Assembly: GCA_903837595.1 (NCBI GenBank)
Contig: CAILVI010000190.1
Coordinates: forward strand, 1 to 56,341
From: an uncultured Thiodictyon sp.
Lineage (GTDB): Bacteria; Pseudomonadota; Gammaproteobacteria; Chromatiales; Chromatiaceae
DNA length: 56,341 bases
Reading direction: 5' to 3'
In this document: piece after piece, positions 55,992-56,341 of the stretch
Position numbering within the stretch: position 1 is the first letter of the stretch
How the letters are laid out: each line of letters begins with the position of its first letter
Position numbers and translations under genes: made by a program
Notes under the pieces: model-generated
Database searches by the model: none
Seen by the model: the letters and a program-made list of their open reading frames with translations, nothing else
What the model was told of the DNA's origin: nothing

Positions 55992-56341
55992 ATGAGCAAA
56001 GAGATCCTGCTGGTTGTTGAGGCCGTATCCAACGAGAAGGATGTGCCCGAGGACGTGATCTTCGAGGCCATTGAGGCCGCGCTCGCCTCGGCGACCCGCA
56101 AAAAGCACGGCGGCGAGATCGACGCGCGGGTGGTCATCGACCGTAAGACCGGGGACTATCGGACCTTCCGGCGCTGGGAGGTGGTGGCAGACCCGGCGGC
56201 CGGCACCGCCTTGGAGGCCTCGGAGCGTCAGATCACCCTGTCCGCGGCCGAGGTGTTGGAGCCCGGCCTTACGGCCGGCGACTTCATGGAGGAGGAGATC
56301 GATTCCGAGCTGTTCGGGCGCATCGCTGCCCAGACCGCCAA
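55992..56341 (+). CDS. nusA: transcription termination/antitermination factor NusA, 5' part only
   Basis: NusA binds RNA polymerase and modulates pausing, termination and antitermination. The first 116 codons are visible, beginning [19 protein letters not shown] and continuing with [41 protein letters not shown]. This is the N-terminal polymerase-binding domain. The gene runs off the end of the window. GGAAGG lies just before the ATG. The order rimP-nusA is the conserved one, with infB expected next. Confidence 0.96.
   Translation, partial: MSKEILLVVEAVSNEKDVPEDVIFEAIEAALASATRKKHGGEIDARVVIDRKTGDYRTFRRWEVVADPAAGTALEASERQITLSAAEVLEPGLTAGDFMEEEIDSELFGRIAAQTA

Overview
The window is high-GC DNA (about 65 %) with the gene content of a gammaproteobacterium, most likely a purple sulfur bacterium of the Chromatiaceae. 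The grounds are a glyoxylate-cycle malate synthase G, remains of an anaerobic CO dehydrogenase and of a CysB regulator, a nagZ-hpt-mtnP type salvage cluster, a rimP-nusA start, and very many PAS/GAF signalling domains. The family assignment is inference from gene content; no rRNA or tRNA gene was seen.

Layout. 1-3.6 kb: metF, an unknown gene, then an accessory patch with a decayed toxin-antitoxin pair beside an intact PIN-domain pair. 3.7-7.9 kb: a two-gene type III-like restriction-modification system. 7.9-19.3 kb: secreted proteins (small unknown, HAF/DUF11 repeat protein, double META protein), then a minus-strand series: trpD2-like gene, HD-GYP response regulator, glcB, AT-rich sulfotransferase, MltB-type transglycosylase. 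19.35-20.7 kb: a broken cooS.

20.7-35.5 kb is the most striking part. Five genes on the plus strand overlap end to start (11, 11, 1 and 4 nt): a PAS-GAF-PAS hybrid kinase with REC and HPt, a REC-kinase, a periplasmic-binding-domain hybrid kinase, a 7TM-GGDEF protein, and a secreted protein of unknown function with a glycosidase-like acidic motif. Its promoter, 5' leader and first sensor domains are duplicated about 11 kb downstream. There a second sensor carries four extra PAS domains but stops just after the phospho-acceptor histidine and has no ATPase domain. With the HD-GYP regulator nearby, the region looks like a c-di-GMP-centred phosphorelay.

35.7-43.7 kb: a Tat-signal PLP decarboxylase, a cysB gene with a large in-frame deletion next to a siroheme sulfite/nitrite reductase, a MalM-like lipoprotein with malQ, and queF. 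44-51.8 kb: a serine hydrolase, ampD, a small membrane protein, nadC with a membrane protein, nagZ-hpt, a hemerythrin, an MTA/MTI phosphorylase and a SprT-like protein. nagZ and ampD serve peptidoglycan recycling; hpt and the phosphorylase serve purine salvage. 52.4-54.8 kb: an orphan TAXI binding protein behind a membrane protein and a 49-residue protein. 55.4 kb to the end: an attenuator-like hairpin, rimP and the start of nusA.

Decay is a recurring theme: cooS, cysB, an antitoxin and its toxin are all broken in different ways, and small inverted repeats sit between many genes. All calls come from reading translations and motifs by eye; no database search was run.
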